Source of the DNA: Adiantum capillus-veneris
Lineage: Eukaryota; Streptophyta; Polypodiopsida; Polypodiales; Pteridaceae
Reading direction: 5' to 3'
DNA: 64,000 bases
Assembly: GCA_014529385.2 (NCBI GenBank)
Contig: CM043945.1
Span: 152,741,741 to 152,805,740, forward strand
Made by a program: the position numbers and the translations under genes. The notes beneath the pieces are model-generated. The model worked only from the letters and a program-made list of their open reading frames with translations. It was not told the DNA's origin and made no database searches. This document shows positions 9,634 through 19,447 of the stretch, piece after piece (position 1 is the first letter of the stretch; each line of letters opens with the position of its first letter).

Positions 9634-10373
9634 ATTGCTGAAAGAGCACATACTACCAGCTGACAATGTGATGCCAGATTCCCGAGATGAAGCAAGAAAG
9701 ATTTTGCGAAACTTGGGGATGGATTACAATTCTATCCACGCTTGTCCTAATGACTGCATTCTTTTCAGAGGGGAATACATAGACATGAAGAAGTGTCCGA
9801 AATGTGATTCCGAAAGATATCGAGTAGATCTCCACGGGACAAAAATTCCACAAAAGGTTTTGCGACATTTCCCTCTGCTTCCTCGCATCAAGCATTTCTT
9901 CGAATGTAAGTCCATGGCCGCCCTAGCATCATGGCATGAGGAGAATAAATCTTCGGATGGTGTGCTACGAATTCCTGCAGATTGCGTAGCGTGGAAACAT
10001 ATAGATGGAACATGGTCGGATTTTTCCAGGGAAGCTCGAAATTTGCGCTTAGGCCTGGCTATGGATGGCGTAAATCCATTTGGTCAAAGATCAACATCTT
10101 ACAGTGTATGGCCTGTTGTCATCGTCAACTACAACATTCCCCCGTGGTTGACTACGAAGAAGGGGCACCTATGGCTAAGCTTGATTGTGCCAGGGCGATA
10201 TAAAGTGGGGAATATGGATGTGTATCTTCGTCCACTATTGGAAGAGCTACAACAATTGTGGATTGGCATAGAGGTGGTGGATATGAGCCGACACACAGGA
10301 CGACGGAATGCTTTGATCAGAGGCATTCTAATGTGGACCATGCATGACTATCCCGGGCTAACAGAATGCTCAG
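9634..10373 (+). CDS. Transposase exon 2: tnp2 core, first half
   Basis: Reads LLKEHILPADNVMPDS and carries a Cys pair cluster (HACPNDCILFRGEY...KKCPKC) that probably binds zinc. It continues with the GLAMDGVNPFG and SVWPVVIVNYNIPPWL motifs, strong markers of the tnp2 family. The exon ends CTCAG|GTGATC. No stop is seen inside it. Confidence 0.85.
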
Positions 10374-10456
10374 GTGATCTATTGACACTCCTCACTCAAA
10401 CACTGTAAATCTTGTTTTTTCCCATAGTTGATCTATTATCATGTGTATACATGCAG

Positions 10457-11061
10457 GGCTTCAAACAAGCGGATACAGAGCATGTGTCACATGTGGACCT
10501 AGACTGAATGCACGTAGGGCACCCTCACTGAAGAAGCAAATCTACGAAGGTCATCAAACGTATCTTCCAGAGAATCATGTGTTACGCGACGGCTTTTTGG
10601 GAAGAGAGCCACCAAGGATGTCTGCACAAGCATGGTTAGAGAAGAAGGAGATGTGCGATGACGGATTGCCTCCAGGGATGAAGAGACTATCTCTATGGTA
10701 CGAGTTACCATACTGGCCCCGACTCATGATCAATCACTTGCTCGATCCAATGCACATATTCAAGAATGTGGGTAATCTACTATGGGACCATTTGACCGGC
10801 AAGAAAGATACTTTGGGAGCCAGAGTTGACCTTAGAAATGTGGATCGTATGGAGCAATATTGGCCGCAAACAGCGTCTGATGGATCGATAAAACTCCCTA
10901 AAGCACCATGGATTTTCACAAGAGCCCAAGAACGCAAAGTAAAAGAGACCATTCGATCTTTGCGGACCCCCACTGGCGTAATGCACTCGCTCTGAATGTG
11001 TTTTACTAAAGAAGGAAAGCTTACCGGTTTGAAGTCACACGATTGGCATAAAATGTGTCAG
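10457..11061 (+). pseudogene. Transposase exon 3: tnp2 core, second half, with stop
   Basis: Starts after ATGCAG and reads GLQTSGYRACVTCGPRLN. It contains the conserved LPYWPRLMINHLLDPMHIFKNV, with the Asp-Pro-Met-His block of the tnp2 family, and ends with LKSHDWHKMCQ|GTACGT. A TGA at 10993 interrupts the frame in the ...TPTGVMHSL segment; an Arg is expected there, so CGA to TGA is likely. Confidence 0.8.
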
Positions 11062-11135
11062 GTACGTTCATAGTGGACTTTAATATCATTGCATAAAATG
11101 TGGACTTTAATATCATTGCTGCACATACTTTACAG

Positions 11136-11885
11136 TTTATTTTACCGGTTGCCATTGAGGGATGTTTGTCTCTCGCCATCCGTAACACAATCTACAAACT
11201 TGCAAAGCTGGTGCAATGGATCTCACAAAAGGAGATCAACGTAGACTCCATACCATTTGCCAAACTAAATGCTGCGGAGCTTGTGTGCATGTTTGAGAAA
11301 CATTTTCCTACTACAATGCTAACCATTCAGGTGCATCTTCTTGTTCACATAGTTGATGAGGTGGAAATAGCTGGCACAGTTCATTCCAGATGGATGTTCT
11401 TCTTAGAGCGTTTCATGAAAACGCTCAAGGGATATGTGCGTCAAAAGGCACGTCCGGAGGGTAGCATGGCAGAAGGTTGGTTGGTATCCCCTAGTGTACA
11501 TTGGAGAGTGGCTAGACGGATTTGATAAATCCCGGGACACGCTATGGCGAACCATAGATGATGAGTGCATATCTGGGATTGTCATGTGCAATCTCGGTGT
11601 TGAGAAGAAGATGACGGAAGATCTAGAGGCTAAAATCAACCGATTTTGCATGCTTCACAATCCAGTGATGCAAAAGTGGATTTCACAATATGAGGATGCA
11701 AATAAAGGGCACGAATCGAGTGGAGACGGGGAAGACGACCACCGATGCACTATCCAACGGTTCTAGAGAGCCTACCAACCTTCATGAGCTTAAGATGGTT
11801 GCACAACCAATTGAAAAGCGCACAACAATGCGGTGACGAAGTGACTGAAGAAGAGTGGGAGTACTCTCGGGGTTGCGCGACCAAG
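11136..11885 (+). pseudogene. Transposase exon 4: DUF4218 region, frameshifted
   Basis: Reads FILPVAIEGCL... and carries the DUF4218 signature LLVHIVDEVEIAGTVHSRWMF followed by ERFMKTLKGYVRQKARPEGSMAEG. Near 11500 the frame shifts: the next matching part, YIGEWLDGFDKSRDTLW, is in another frame, consistent with loss of two bases. The last part, toward the donor at 11886, has little recognisable sequence. Confidence 0.75.
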
Positions 11886-11965
11886 GTAAGTTTGCAATGT
11901 ACGACTAGCAAGTGACTTTATTTATAAACGTTTGAACGGCCACTCATAATCTTTGTTCGTTGTAG

Positions 11966-12328
11966 TATAAGTCATACACAGCAGCATGGTGTAAAGGTCG
12001 ACATTTTAGGGTGGAATGAATCGACAAAAAGCGTTTTACTCAAGATTGTGGAATCATGGCAAAATTTGAACAGTCTAGTCGACGACGTTCCTCTGATGCA
12101 GATCCTGTGGTGGCGGAACTCACTTACTTCGGCACGCTGCAAGAGATTTTGAGGATCGATTACAGAGGATTTTTTGTCGACTTGTTCGACGTGCAATGGT
12201 TCAAGATAATCATGGAGGGTCGCAACGCTACAGTGCGTAGAGGAGATTCTGGTTTTCTTGAGGTGGATTCTACTAAGAAATGGACTGACCTAAGAGATAC
12301 TTTCGTACTACCCGAGCATTGTGAACAA
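11966..12328 (+). pseudogene. Transposase exon 5: DUF4216 start, with stop
   Basis: After TTGTAG the frame reads YKSYTAAWCKGRHFRVE, then TGA at 12017, then IDKKRFTQDCGI. This is followed by the DUF4216 core TYFGTLQEILRIDYRGFFVDLFDVQWF. The exon ends GAACAA|GTAAGT. Confidence 0.75.
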
Positions 12329-12409
12329 GTAAGTATGTAAATAGTTAACATCCCCCTTTTACAAGTTATGTGCTTGAAAGCTCTCATGTAAGTTATGTGG
12401 CTCTGGCAG

Positions 12410-12718
12410 GTAATATTTCATCCTACAAAGTCTACATCAAACTGGTGGTACGTCATAGAGGTAGCCCCTCGTAGTGCAAGGACGTATGAAGGCTACCATG
12501 TGCCAATCACAACGACATCAATGGAGGAGATCAGAGAAGATGCTCAATCAGAAGCCGCTGCGGTGGTGCCAGACGAGCATCAAGATGCTACTACTCTATA
12601 TGGGGTGCATGCAGAGGAGCTACAAAATGAAACAGAGGATATGTGTTTAAACGGAGAGCTCTATATAGATATAGGAAGTTATGCTGAGTTATGCGAGGAT
12701 GAGAGAGAGATCTCTTAA
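12410..12718 (+). CDS. Transposase exon 6: DUF4216 end and acidic C-terminus
   Basis: Reads VIFHPTKSTSNWWYVIEV, the end of DUF4216 that pairs with exon 5, then an acidic tail to the TAA at 12716-12718. A short spacer separates this stop from the second CACTA gene. Confidence 0.75.
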   Translation, partial: VIFHPTKSTSNWWYVIEVAPRSARTYEGYHVPITTTSMEEIREDAQSEAAAVVPDEHQDATTLYGVHAEELQNETEDMCLNGELYIDIGSYAELCEDEREIS

Positions 12719-12988
12719 AGCCACAAATATTGTATTTGAACAATTTTGCTCCGTGTTGTAAAAGCTCTGGCTCTCTAAGTACCTTCCATGGTGTATAACG
12801 CTCTTTTCTACTCGCGCTCACATCTTTTGATTGAAAATTCTGAGTTTTCGACTTGCCTCTTCTATCACTCGATTCATTGCGTCATTGTATTTATATGCGT
12901 CATTACGTCATTGTATTTAATGGTCTTTGCGTCATTGTCTACTCTATTCATTCAATATTAAGTTTAAATATTCATGTGTTTAATGCAG

Positions 12989-14310
12989 GTATCGATGATG
13001 AGGAGTTTCTTTCTTCTTTGTCACCGCAGCAGAAACAGTGGTACGTGGAGCGTCATCGCTCTGGCGCATCATCGCGCGTTCCTACTCCATCTGCATCTCC
13101 CTCTCTTTCGGAGCATTCGGCGCGCTCCGAAGCTTCGGCGTCGACGAGACGAGCTTCACACTCGTCTAGACACCGGCGCTCTAGTGGTGGCGGTGGCGGT
13201 GGCGGTTGTTGTGGGGATTCCGCCACCGATGCCTCCACACCGCCTCGTGTTCGACGAGGCTCTTTACCCTCCCCTTCTTTGCCCGCCCCCACACCAGCCA
13301 CAGCATCGCCATCTACGCCAGGTTTTGCACGGCTGACTGTTCCTAGAAGCTACACACCTCTACCTACTCCGCCAGGAGCCACCCCACTCGACACTCCTCG
13401 CTTCGGGGCCCAGACGCCGGTGGAGACACCTGACGTCCGTAACCCCATCGACACGCCGCTAGAGACCCCTGCCGGGACACCCAGGTTCACGCGTCACCGG
13501 CCAGAGGGCTTGCCTTACTCCGTCGACATCAGCGGCGGCATCATCATGGATGATGATGGCAAGAAGGTGATCTCGCGCATGCGTGGTCTTTGCTCTCAGC
13601 TGTTTAGACACTACATACTAAACAAATGGAGTGAAGTACCAAGTGATTTAAAAAACAGAGTCATCAGCATACTTCATGATGAGTTTTCCATTCCAACACG
13701 GGATCAGTGCTTCAATGAAGACCTGATGAAGATTCGAATGCGCGAATACTGCAAACACAAGCGTTCCGAAGTGCAAAAAGCAATTAAGAATGGGTGGAAC
13801 AGGCCAGATTGGCTGGCCAAAGAAGATTGGAAGAATGCGAAGAAAGCAGCGCGCGAGAATCCCGACAAGTGGAAGCAACAAAAGGATGCAGCCAGAGCGC
13901 GAGTAGAGGCAGGGAGCTCGCACCACTTGGGGAGCGGTGGATGGGCATCATTTGAGGCCGATTTTGTAAGTGTTTTCACATTGCTCTTTATGCATGTTCG
14001 ATAGTTTAGGGTTTATGAGTTTTTTAGTTCTAACATAATGAAATCTTTGTATGTTTTGACAGTGGTCGATGACAGGACGTGATCCCACACCGTACGAGCG
14101 CGAGTACGCAGGCAGGAAGGGCTTAAACGCCCTGATGGACATTCTCAGTTCTCGCGGCGGCATGGTTAATATTAGGGTTTACTCTTTTTTATTTTTTGTA
14201 TTGTTTTATAAATGTCGTTATATGTTTATACTTACTGAAAGCTGTCTTATTGTCTTTTTTTGCAGAATCCGACAGATACGCCGCTTGGACGTGATGAGAC
14301 GTCTGACTAG
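12989..14310 (+). CDS. TNPA-like (Ptta/En-Spm type) second CACTA protein
   Basis: Three exons are supported: 12989-13965, 14063-14164 and 14266-14310, joined in phase 0 by GTAAGT...TTTTGACAG and GTTAAT...TTTTTTTGCAG, ending at TAG 14308-14310. The first seen exon starts after TTTAATGCAG, so a small upstream exon with the ATG is likely missing from this model. The protein has a Ser/Arg-rich N-part, a Gly run, a Pro-Thr repeat region (TPLETPAGTP...), then a basic helical part with NRPDWLAKEDWKNAKKAARENPDKWKQ and GSSHHLGSGGWASFE. This matches the second, DNA-binding protein of plant CACTA elements. No stop interrupts the model. Its presumed targets are the AGCGACGC subterminal repeats. Confidence 0.65.
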
Positions 14311-14660
14311 ACGACGTCAGTTTAGCCGTAGCTAGATAGCATTAGTTTAGGGTTTCTCATAGCTTATGTATCATGAGACGGATTTTATACATCTTTTTGA
14401 ACCATGTATATTATTACATTTGTCACCGCAGTTCCTTTTGCCAATCAATTCTTTATGCCTATGATGTTGTACAATTGTCATTATTACATTTGCCAATCAA
14501 TTCATTTTGCCTATGATGTGTACAATTGTCAATTTTGCAAACAATGCGTCTTGTGGGTGACTATTTTGGGTCTATTATCTACCTTTGCACTTTTTTTAAA
14601 AAGTGAATCAAGTACAATATGGTTGATGGGTGGCAGGGCATTCAATGCCCTGCCACCAAA
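14311..14660. other. CACTA non-coding spacer
   Basis: AT-rich sequence between the end of the TNPA-like gene and the right subterminal repeats. A TTATTACATTTG-containing segment is repeated at about 14410 and 14482. No further gene is seen. Confidence 0.5.
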
Positions 14661-14898
14661 AAAAAATTCTCTCGGGCGTCGCTATAAGCGTCGCTATTTA
14701 TGGCTTTGTAGCGTCGCTATAGTCTTCTGTGTAAACGTCGCTATAGGCATCGCTATATGCGTCGCTATATAGCGACGCATATAGCGATTCCTATAGCAAC
14801 GCTCTCGTAGCAACGGTTTTAGCGACGCCGGGGGTTATAAAAACCCAGTGTATTTCCGTCGCTAACAGCGTCACAAGAGCACACAACCTCTTGTAGTG
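14661..14898 (+). repeat. CACTA right end: subterminal repeats and TIR
   Basis: About ten GCGTCGCTAT / AGCGACGC motifs in 200 bp, one pair forming a short palindrome near 14755-14785, ending in CCTCTTGTAGTG. They mirror the array at the left end. Confidence 0.8.
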
Positions 14899-14901
14899 TT
14901 C

Positions 14902-15447
14902 GTCTCTCAGCGGAAGCAAAATTATGGTGGAAACAACATTTTTGTGATATGGAAGTATTGGAGAACTCCCAGAGTTTGTGGAAAATCAAACAAGCAGTGA
15001 AGAAAAGATACTTACCCCCTATCCACGAAGCGTTGAAGATGAATAAGTTATTTAGCTTGAAACAACACAGCTTATCCATGGAAGAGTACTACTCAAAGTT
15101 TGTAAGGTTTAGACGTATGCACAACCAATGACCATAGAGCAGCAAGTAGCTCACTTTTGTCAAGGTTCAAGAGAACCAATTAGCTTGTGAATGGAAGTCC
15201 TGAAACCTACCAGTGTACAAGATGATTTACTGCGAGCTAAACCTTTAATGAAAGAGCAAGGGATTACAAAAAGAATTGAACAGAATCAGAGCTTCAATGA
15301 TAGACAACCACAAAGAGCTTATATCGCTAATACACAAGATCCTCCATGCTTGAGTGTTCGATGCTTTGAATGTGAAAATCTGGGATATTATCGGAACACT
15401 TATCCACGTCTGACTAATAGAGCAACAGTAGCAACTGAAGCAGATTA
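14902..15447 (+). pseudogene. LG gag, 3' part after the CACTA insertion
   Basis: Continues the gag of copy A: RLSAEAKLWW, then KIKQAVKKRYLPPIHEALKM, then SMEEYYSKFVRFRR. The frame shifts near 15120 and continues MTIEQQVAHFCQG, with a TGA where copy B has an Arg codon. It ends with CFECENLGYYRNTYP, a zinc knuckle in which His and the last Cys read Tyr. TAA follows at 15446. No protease, reverse transcriptase or integrase follows; the LTR begins about 110 bp later. This supports a gag-only element. Confidence 0.75.
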
Positions 15448-15559
15448 AGGACACCACCCTTTTGGACATAATGATGGTCAAGTTAGTAATTAGAGTATGA
15501 GTACCCTCACTTTTTCTCGAGATAAGGCATCTCGAATCCCTAAGTTGGGAAGATTATAA

Positions 15560-16096
15560 TGTATCTAATGTTTTTGAATAAAAATTATTTCACTTACTTT
15601 GTAAAATTATTTAAGGTTCAAATTTTGTTAAGTCATTGAGCATTTCAACGAAATAATCAGATTGAAAATTGGACTCTAGAACTATTAATTATGGCACTTA
15701 TTCACTTGGAAACAATAGGTCTATATGGGAAACTTAAGCCTCAATGCTATATCTAAAGATAAAAGTTTACCATTAAGAAAGAAAGAGTAATTTTAAGAAA
15801 GAGAGTAATTTTAGGAAAAGAGGAGTATTTTTAAGAAAAGAAGGAATAGAACGAGTATTTTTAAAAAAGACTACAGAAGCAAGAGAAGTAAGTCAAGATT
15901 AGAGCTTATTTTCTTGAAAACCAAGCTTCTCCTTAAATAATTTGGAAATCGCGCATCGGGATGCGTGCCCTCAAAAAAGAAAAATAAAATAAAATATTTT
16001 TTTTTTTTAAATACAGTCGTGAACACACGCGAACTTATCTCTCTGCTTTTTGCTATTCTTAGCTTGTGATTTTGGCTCTTGAGAGCTTATATAAAT
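15560..16096 (+). repeat. LG copy A: truncated 3' LTR
   Basis: Begins TGTATCTAATG and matches the first 540 bp of the 5' LTR up to the TATA region (GAGAGCTTATATAAATC). It is then joined abruptly to LTR sequence in the opposite orientation. Confidence 0.65.
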
Positions 16097-16917
16097 CATA
16101 AATGTGATATGAGACTTATACTTAACTAGCTAATAATCTTGTGAAAAGTACCCAATTAATCGGGTCCACCCGTCCATAGACATAGATCCATTGGGATACT
16201 AATCTCTCACTTTTCACACTAACACTCACCCGTTCTTGTTTTTTAATTACTATCACACTGTTTTACAAATACAAACAGAGTTCCTTTATTAATTCCAGAA
16301 ACAAGTTTGTTCATACAATCCTTCAAACAACACCAAAACAAATCAAACAAGGCCTAATGAAAACAATCATATATTTTAATAAAAAAGAATTATGAATTTC
16401 TCTTATGAGTTGTCGCTACCCACGGACTTTTTCTGTTTAACCAACAGAGCTTTTGCAAAGGACTTATTTATTCGCTAACTGCAAATTGCTCAACCTTCCC
16501 ATTTCTCTTATGAGTTGTCGCTACCCACGGACTTTTTCTGTTCAACCAACAGAGCTTTTGCAAAGGACTTATTTATTCGCTAACTGCAAATTGCTCAACC
16601 TTCCCATCTCTCTAACCGCAAGACATCTCGCTAATCGTAAGGGATAAAAAGGGCGTCGATAATCTCAACTTAATCTTTGTTAATCGCGGAATCATCTCAC
16701 TAATCGCAAGGCATCTTACTATCCGCAAGGAATCTCGCTAACCGCAAGGCATCTTGCTACTCGCAAGGAACAAAAGATATTCTTTCAAACATGATCACCC
16801 AACTCTTCATATCATACAGTAACAACTTATCAAACAATAACACTCTATCAAGCAATAACAATTTATCAAACAGTGATAATTTATCAAACAATTCGTTAAC
16901 TATTCTACAAAAAAAAA
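16097..16917 (-). repeat. LG LTR segment, reversed
   Basis: Matches the middle and 3' part of the LTR on the minus strand (reversed ACGGGTGAGTG and GTTAGC array motifs). It contains a 105-bp tandem duplication (16396-16605). Both ends are sharp joins to plus-strand LTR segments. Confidence 0.6.
16396..16605. repeat. 105-bp tandem duplication
   Basis: Two adjacent 105-bp units (16396-16500 and 16501-16605) differ at about one base (TGTTTAACC versus TGTTCAACC). The near identity shows a recent event within an otherwise diverged LTR. Confidence 0.9.
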
Positions 16918-17322
16918 TTAAGAAGCAAGAGAAGTAAGTCAAGTTTAGAGTTTTTTTTCTTGGAAGCCAAGCTTCTCCTTAAGTCAAGTTTAGAGTTTTT
17001 TTTCTTGGAAGCCAAGCTTCTCCTGCCAAGCTTCTCTTAAAATTAGAGTCTCAAAATCGCGCATTAGAATGCATATCCTCTTTTTAAAAAAACCCCAAAC
17101 GCGTGCAAACTATTTTGTTGACTTTTTGCTATTCTTAGCTCTTGCTTTTGGCCTTGAGAGCCTATATAAAAACCTCTCTCTCCTCACTTTCAAGACACAC
17201 ACACGAAAGTTCTCAAAAGTGGAAGCTCTATTGCCTTGACATTTGATTTACTTTCTTTCCCTCAACCTCTCACCCTCAACCCATCTCCATCTCTACCATT
17301 GTGTTGTCCCTCGGATTGTTGA

Positions 17323-17371
<49 letters not shown>

Positions 17372-17734
17372 ATTTTCTCGATAAGCAAGGAAGCCATAAC
17401 TTTGCTTTTCTCGGAAAAGCTCTTCTTTTCTCTATATCGATATGATGGCCCCGAAGTGAGTCACTCGAATCTCCAAGGATGCACCTGCCGTTCCATCTTC
17501 AAGAAAGGTGCAAACGAAGGTATCATCTACTCCAATCGTAGCTTAAGCGGACGTATCGACTGCGGAAGAAGTTGAAGTCGTCCAACCTCCAACACAGGAG
17601 GTAATCAAACATTTCGCTACTCCGGTAAGATAAATTTATAATTTTGCATTACTATTCATGTTGACTTGGGAAGCCAAGCATAGAGATTCTCTTAAACCGT
17701 CCAAGAAACGTGATTCTATCACAAGAAAAAAACA
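16918..17734 (+). repeat. LG LTR segment, forward, with (CT)n and in-LTR exon
   Basis: Runs from the pre-TATA region through TATATAAA (17163-17170), a (CT)n tract (about 17325-17370) and the in-LTR gag exon (17445-17624) to the segment after the donor. A tandem duplication of about 46 bp occurs at 16934-17025. Its left and right ends are joined to reversed LTR pieces. Confidence 0.6.
17445..17624 (+). pseudogene. In-LTR first exon of LG gag, extra copy
   Basis: Starts ATGGCCCCGAAG then TGA where other copies have CGA (Arg). The rest, up to CCG|GTAAGAT, aligns with the exon of copy C, and the donor GT is intact. No gag follows in this orientation. Confidence 0.45.
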
Positions 17735-18050
17735 TTCTCCTTCTTTCCTAAAAATACTCCTTCTATTTCTACTTTCCTAAAAATACTCTTCCTTTCCTAA
17801 AATTACTCTCCCTTTCCTAAAATTACTCCTCCTTTCTTAAGGGTCAACTCTTATCTTTAGATATAGTTTTGAAGCTTAAGTTTCCGATATCAACCTATTG
17901 TTTTCAAGTAAATAAGGGTCATAATTAATAGTTCCAGAGTCCAATTTTTTATCCGATTTTCTCATAAAACTCTCCATGACTCAACAAAATGCAAACCCTA
18001 AACACTTGCAAAGTAAATGAAATAGTTTTTATTGGAAAATGTTGGGTACA
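17735..18050 (-). repeat. LG copy B: partial 3' LTR
   Basis: Reversed start of the LTR; the terminus TGTACCCAAC (reverse complement) is at 18050. Only the first 316 bp are left; the rest was lost at the join with the forward segment. Confidence 0.6.
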
Positions 18051-18905
18051 TTGCATCTTCTCAACCTAGGAATTCAAGATGTCCTCATCTCAAGAAAAAG
18101 TCAGAGTAGTCCTACTCCCATTACCAGCTCGTCCATCATTATGTCCAAAAAAGATAGTTTTCTCAGTCTGCTTCAATTGCTACTGACCTAGGTAACTGTT
18201 TTGATAATGTTCCAACTCTCCACATTCAAAGCATCAAACATTCAAGCGTGGAGGATCTTCCATATAGCGGCATAAGATCTTTGTGGTTGTTTATCGTTGA
18301 AGCTTTGATTTTGTTCAATTCTTCTTGTAATCCCTTGCTCTCTCATTAAAGGTTTAGCTCGTTGTAAAGCATCTTGTACAACGGTAGGTTTCAGAGCTTC
18401 CAATCGCGAGCTAATTGGTTCTCTTAAACCTTGACAAAAGCAAGCTACATGCTGCTCTATGGTCATTGGTGGTGCGTAACGTTTTAGCCTTACAAACTTT
18501 GAGTAGCACTCTTCCAGGGATAAGCTGTATTGTTTCAAGCTAAAGAACTCATTCATCTTTAATGCTTCATGGACAAAAGGTAAGTATCTTTTTTTCACTG
18601 CTTGTTTAATTCTCCTCAACTCTCGGAGTTTTCCAATACCCCTATGTCACGGCAATGTTGTTTCCACCATAATTTTGCTTCCCTGAGAGATAAAACATTT
18701 CTAGCATCTCTTGATTTGCAAGTGTGGTCTTCGCAGCCAAGAAGTAATCATCAATCCATACTTTTGCATCTTTGTCAATATCAGCACCCTCTCCTTCAAA
18801 TGAAGGTGATTGCATTCGTTTGAGCAACAATTTCTTCTTTTGAATTTCTGTATAGATAGCATTGTTCGGAGGGTTCTCCAATATATGAGTGTTTTGAGGG
18901 TGCCT
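18051..18905 (-). pseudogene. LG copy B gag
   Basis: On the minus strand the frame begins near an acceptor-like CTTAG and reads ...NAIYTEIQKKKLLLKRMQ, GADIDKDAKVWIDDYF, then after a frameshift IKQAVKKRYLPFVHEALKM and EECYSKFVRLKRYAPPMTIEQ. It ends near a knuckle CFECGELEHY that keeps the His. The internal region between the LTRs (18051-19447, 1397 bp) holds nothing else, so the gag-only structure is not due to the deletion seen in copy A. Confidence 0.65.
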
Positions 18906-19433
18906 CTAAGTGTGCGCTTATATTAACATCAATGTTTATAATAACTCAAAATACTAAGGTATTTTCCAAACTTAGACTTATCCAATCCACTAAAAGCTCA
19001 ATCGTATGACATAACTAATCGTTACTTATCCAGTCTATTAAAACTCAATCACATGACTTAACCAATCATGAATTATCCAGTTTATCAAAACTCAATCACA
19101 TGACATAATGAGTCATGACTTATCAAGTCCATCAAAACTCAATCACATGACTTAACCTGTCATGGCTTATCTAATCAACTCACTAACATGACTTAACTAG
19201 TCAAAACAAATATTTTTTTAAGAAAGAACAAAATCTCCTATTCATAAAGTCATCAAAATGTCATATAGGGGTCTACAAAAGATCTCTCCATGAGAAATCA
19301 TAATAGAGTTTTAACCATAATTGTTGTACACATCAACTGACATGTCGTAATATTTTGGTGGTTTACGCCATGGGTTTAGAAAACAATATGCACGAAGAAG
19401 CTTGAGGTAACCAATAAAAACTTTTAACATGAA
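18906..19433 (-). other. LG copy B leader with tandem repeat
   Basis: Non-coding leader between primer site and gag. It carries the CATGACTTA-rich tandem units (about 18980-19200) seen in the other copies. No gene. Confidence 0.6.
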
Positions 19434-19445
19434 GCTATGATACCA
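19434..19445 (-). other. Primer-binding site, LG copy B
   Basis: GCTATGATACCA is the reverse complement of TGGTATCATAGC, close to the initiator-Met primer site, two bases inside the LTR edge at 19448. Confidence 0.6.
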
Positions 19446-19447
19446 AT

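Larger units (their letters stand above)
9005..12718 (+). pseudogene. CACTA TNPD-type transposase gene, six exons, damaged
   Basis: Six exons can be joined by canonical GT-AG introns at 9538-9633, 10374-10456, 11062-11135, 11886-11965 and 12329-12409. The domain order is the usual one for plant CACTA transposases: a transposase-associated N-terminal segment, the tnp2 transposase family core, DUF4218 and DUF4216. TNPD proteins cut and join the element ends. Damage seen: TGA at 10993-10995 (exon 3), a two-base frameshift near 11500 (exon 4) and TGA at 12017-12019 (exon 5). Both TGA codons stand where CGA is plausible. It cannot make a full protein without suppression of these breaks. Confidence 0.85.
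7303..14898 (+). mobile_element. CACTA (En/Spm) DNA transposon, complete at both ends
   Basis: A 7596-bp element bounded by perfect 12-bp inverted repeats CACTACAAGAGG / CCTCTTGTAGTG and flanked by a 3-bp duplication TTC (7300-7302 and 14899-14901), the hallmark of the CACTA superfamily. Subterminal regions are packed with AGCGACGC-type motifs in both orientations. Inside are a TNPD-type transposase gene (9005-12718, damaged) and a TNPA-like gene (12989-14310), both on the plus strand, plus microsatellites and a captured host fragment near the left end. It sits within the gag of LG copy A; removing it and one TTC restores the gag frame. The transposase carries stops and a frameshift, so the element is no longer autonomous, though intact ends could still be mobilised in trans. 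Confidence 0.93.

Noticed and set aside
13053-13301. Open frame on the minus strand opposite the TNPA-like gene
   Set aside because: It is the complement of the Gly/Pro/Ser-rich part of the plus-strand gene and has no features of its own.
16390-16760. CRISPR-like array from repeated GCTAACCGCAAGGCATCT units
   Set aside because: Units are imperfect, adjoin without unique spacers, and recur in every LG LTR in a plant nuclear context; it is a degenerate tandem repeat.
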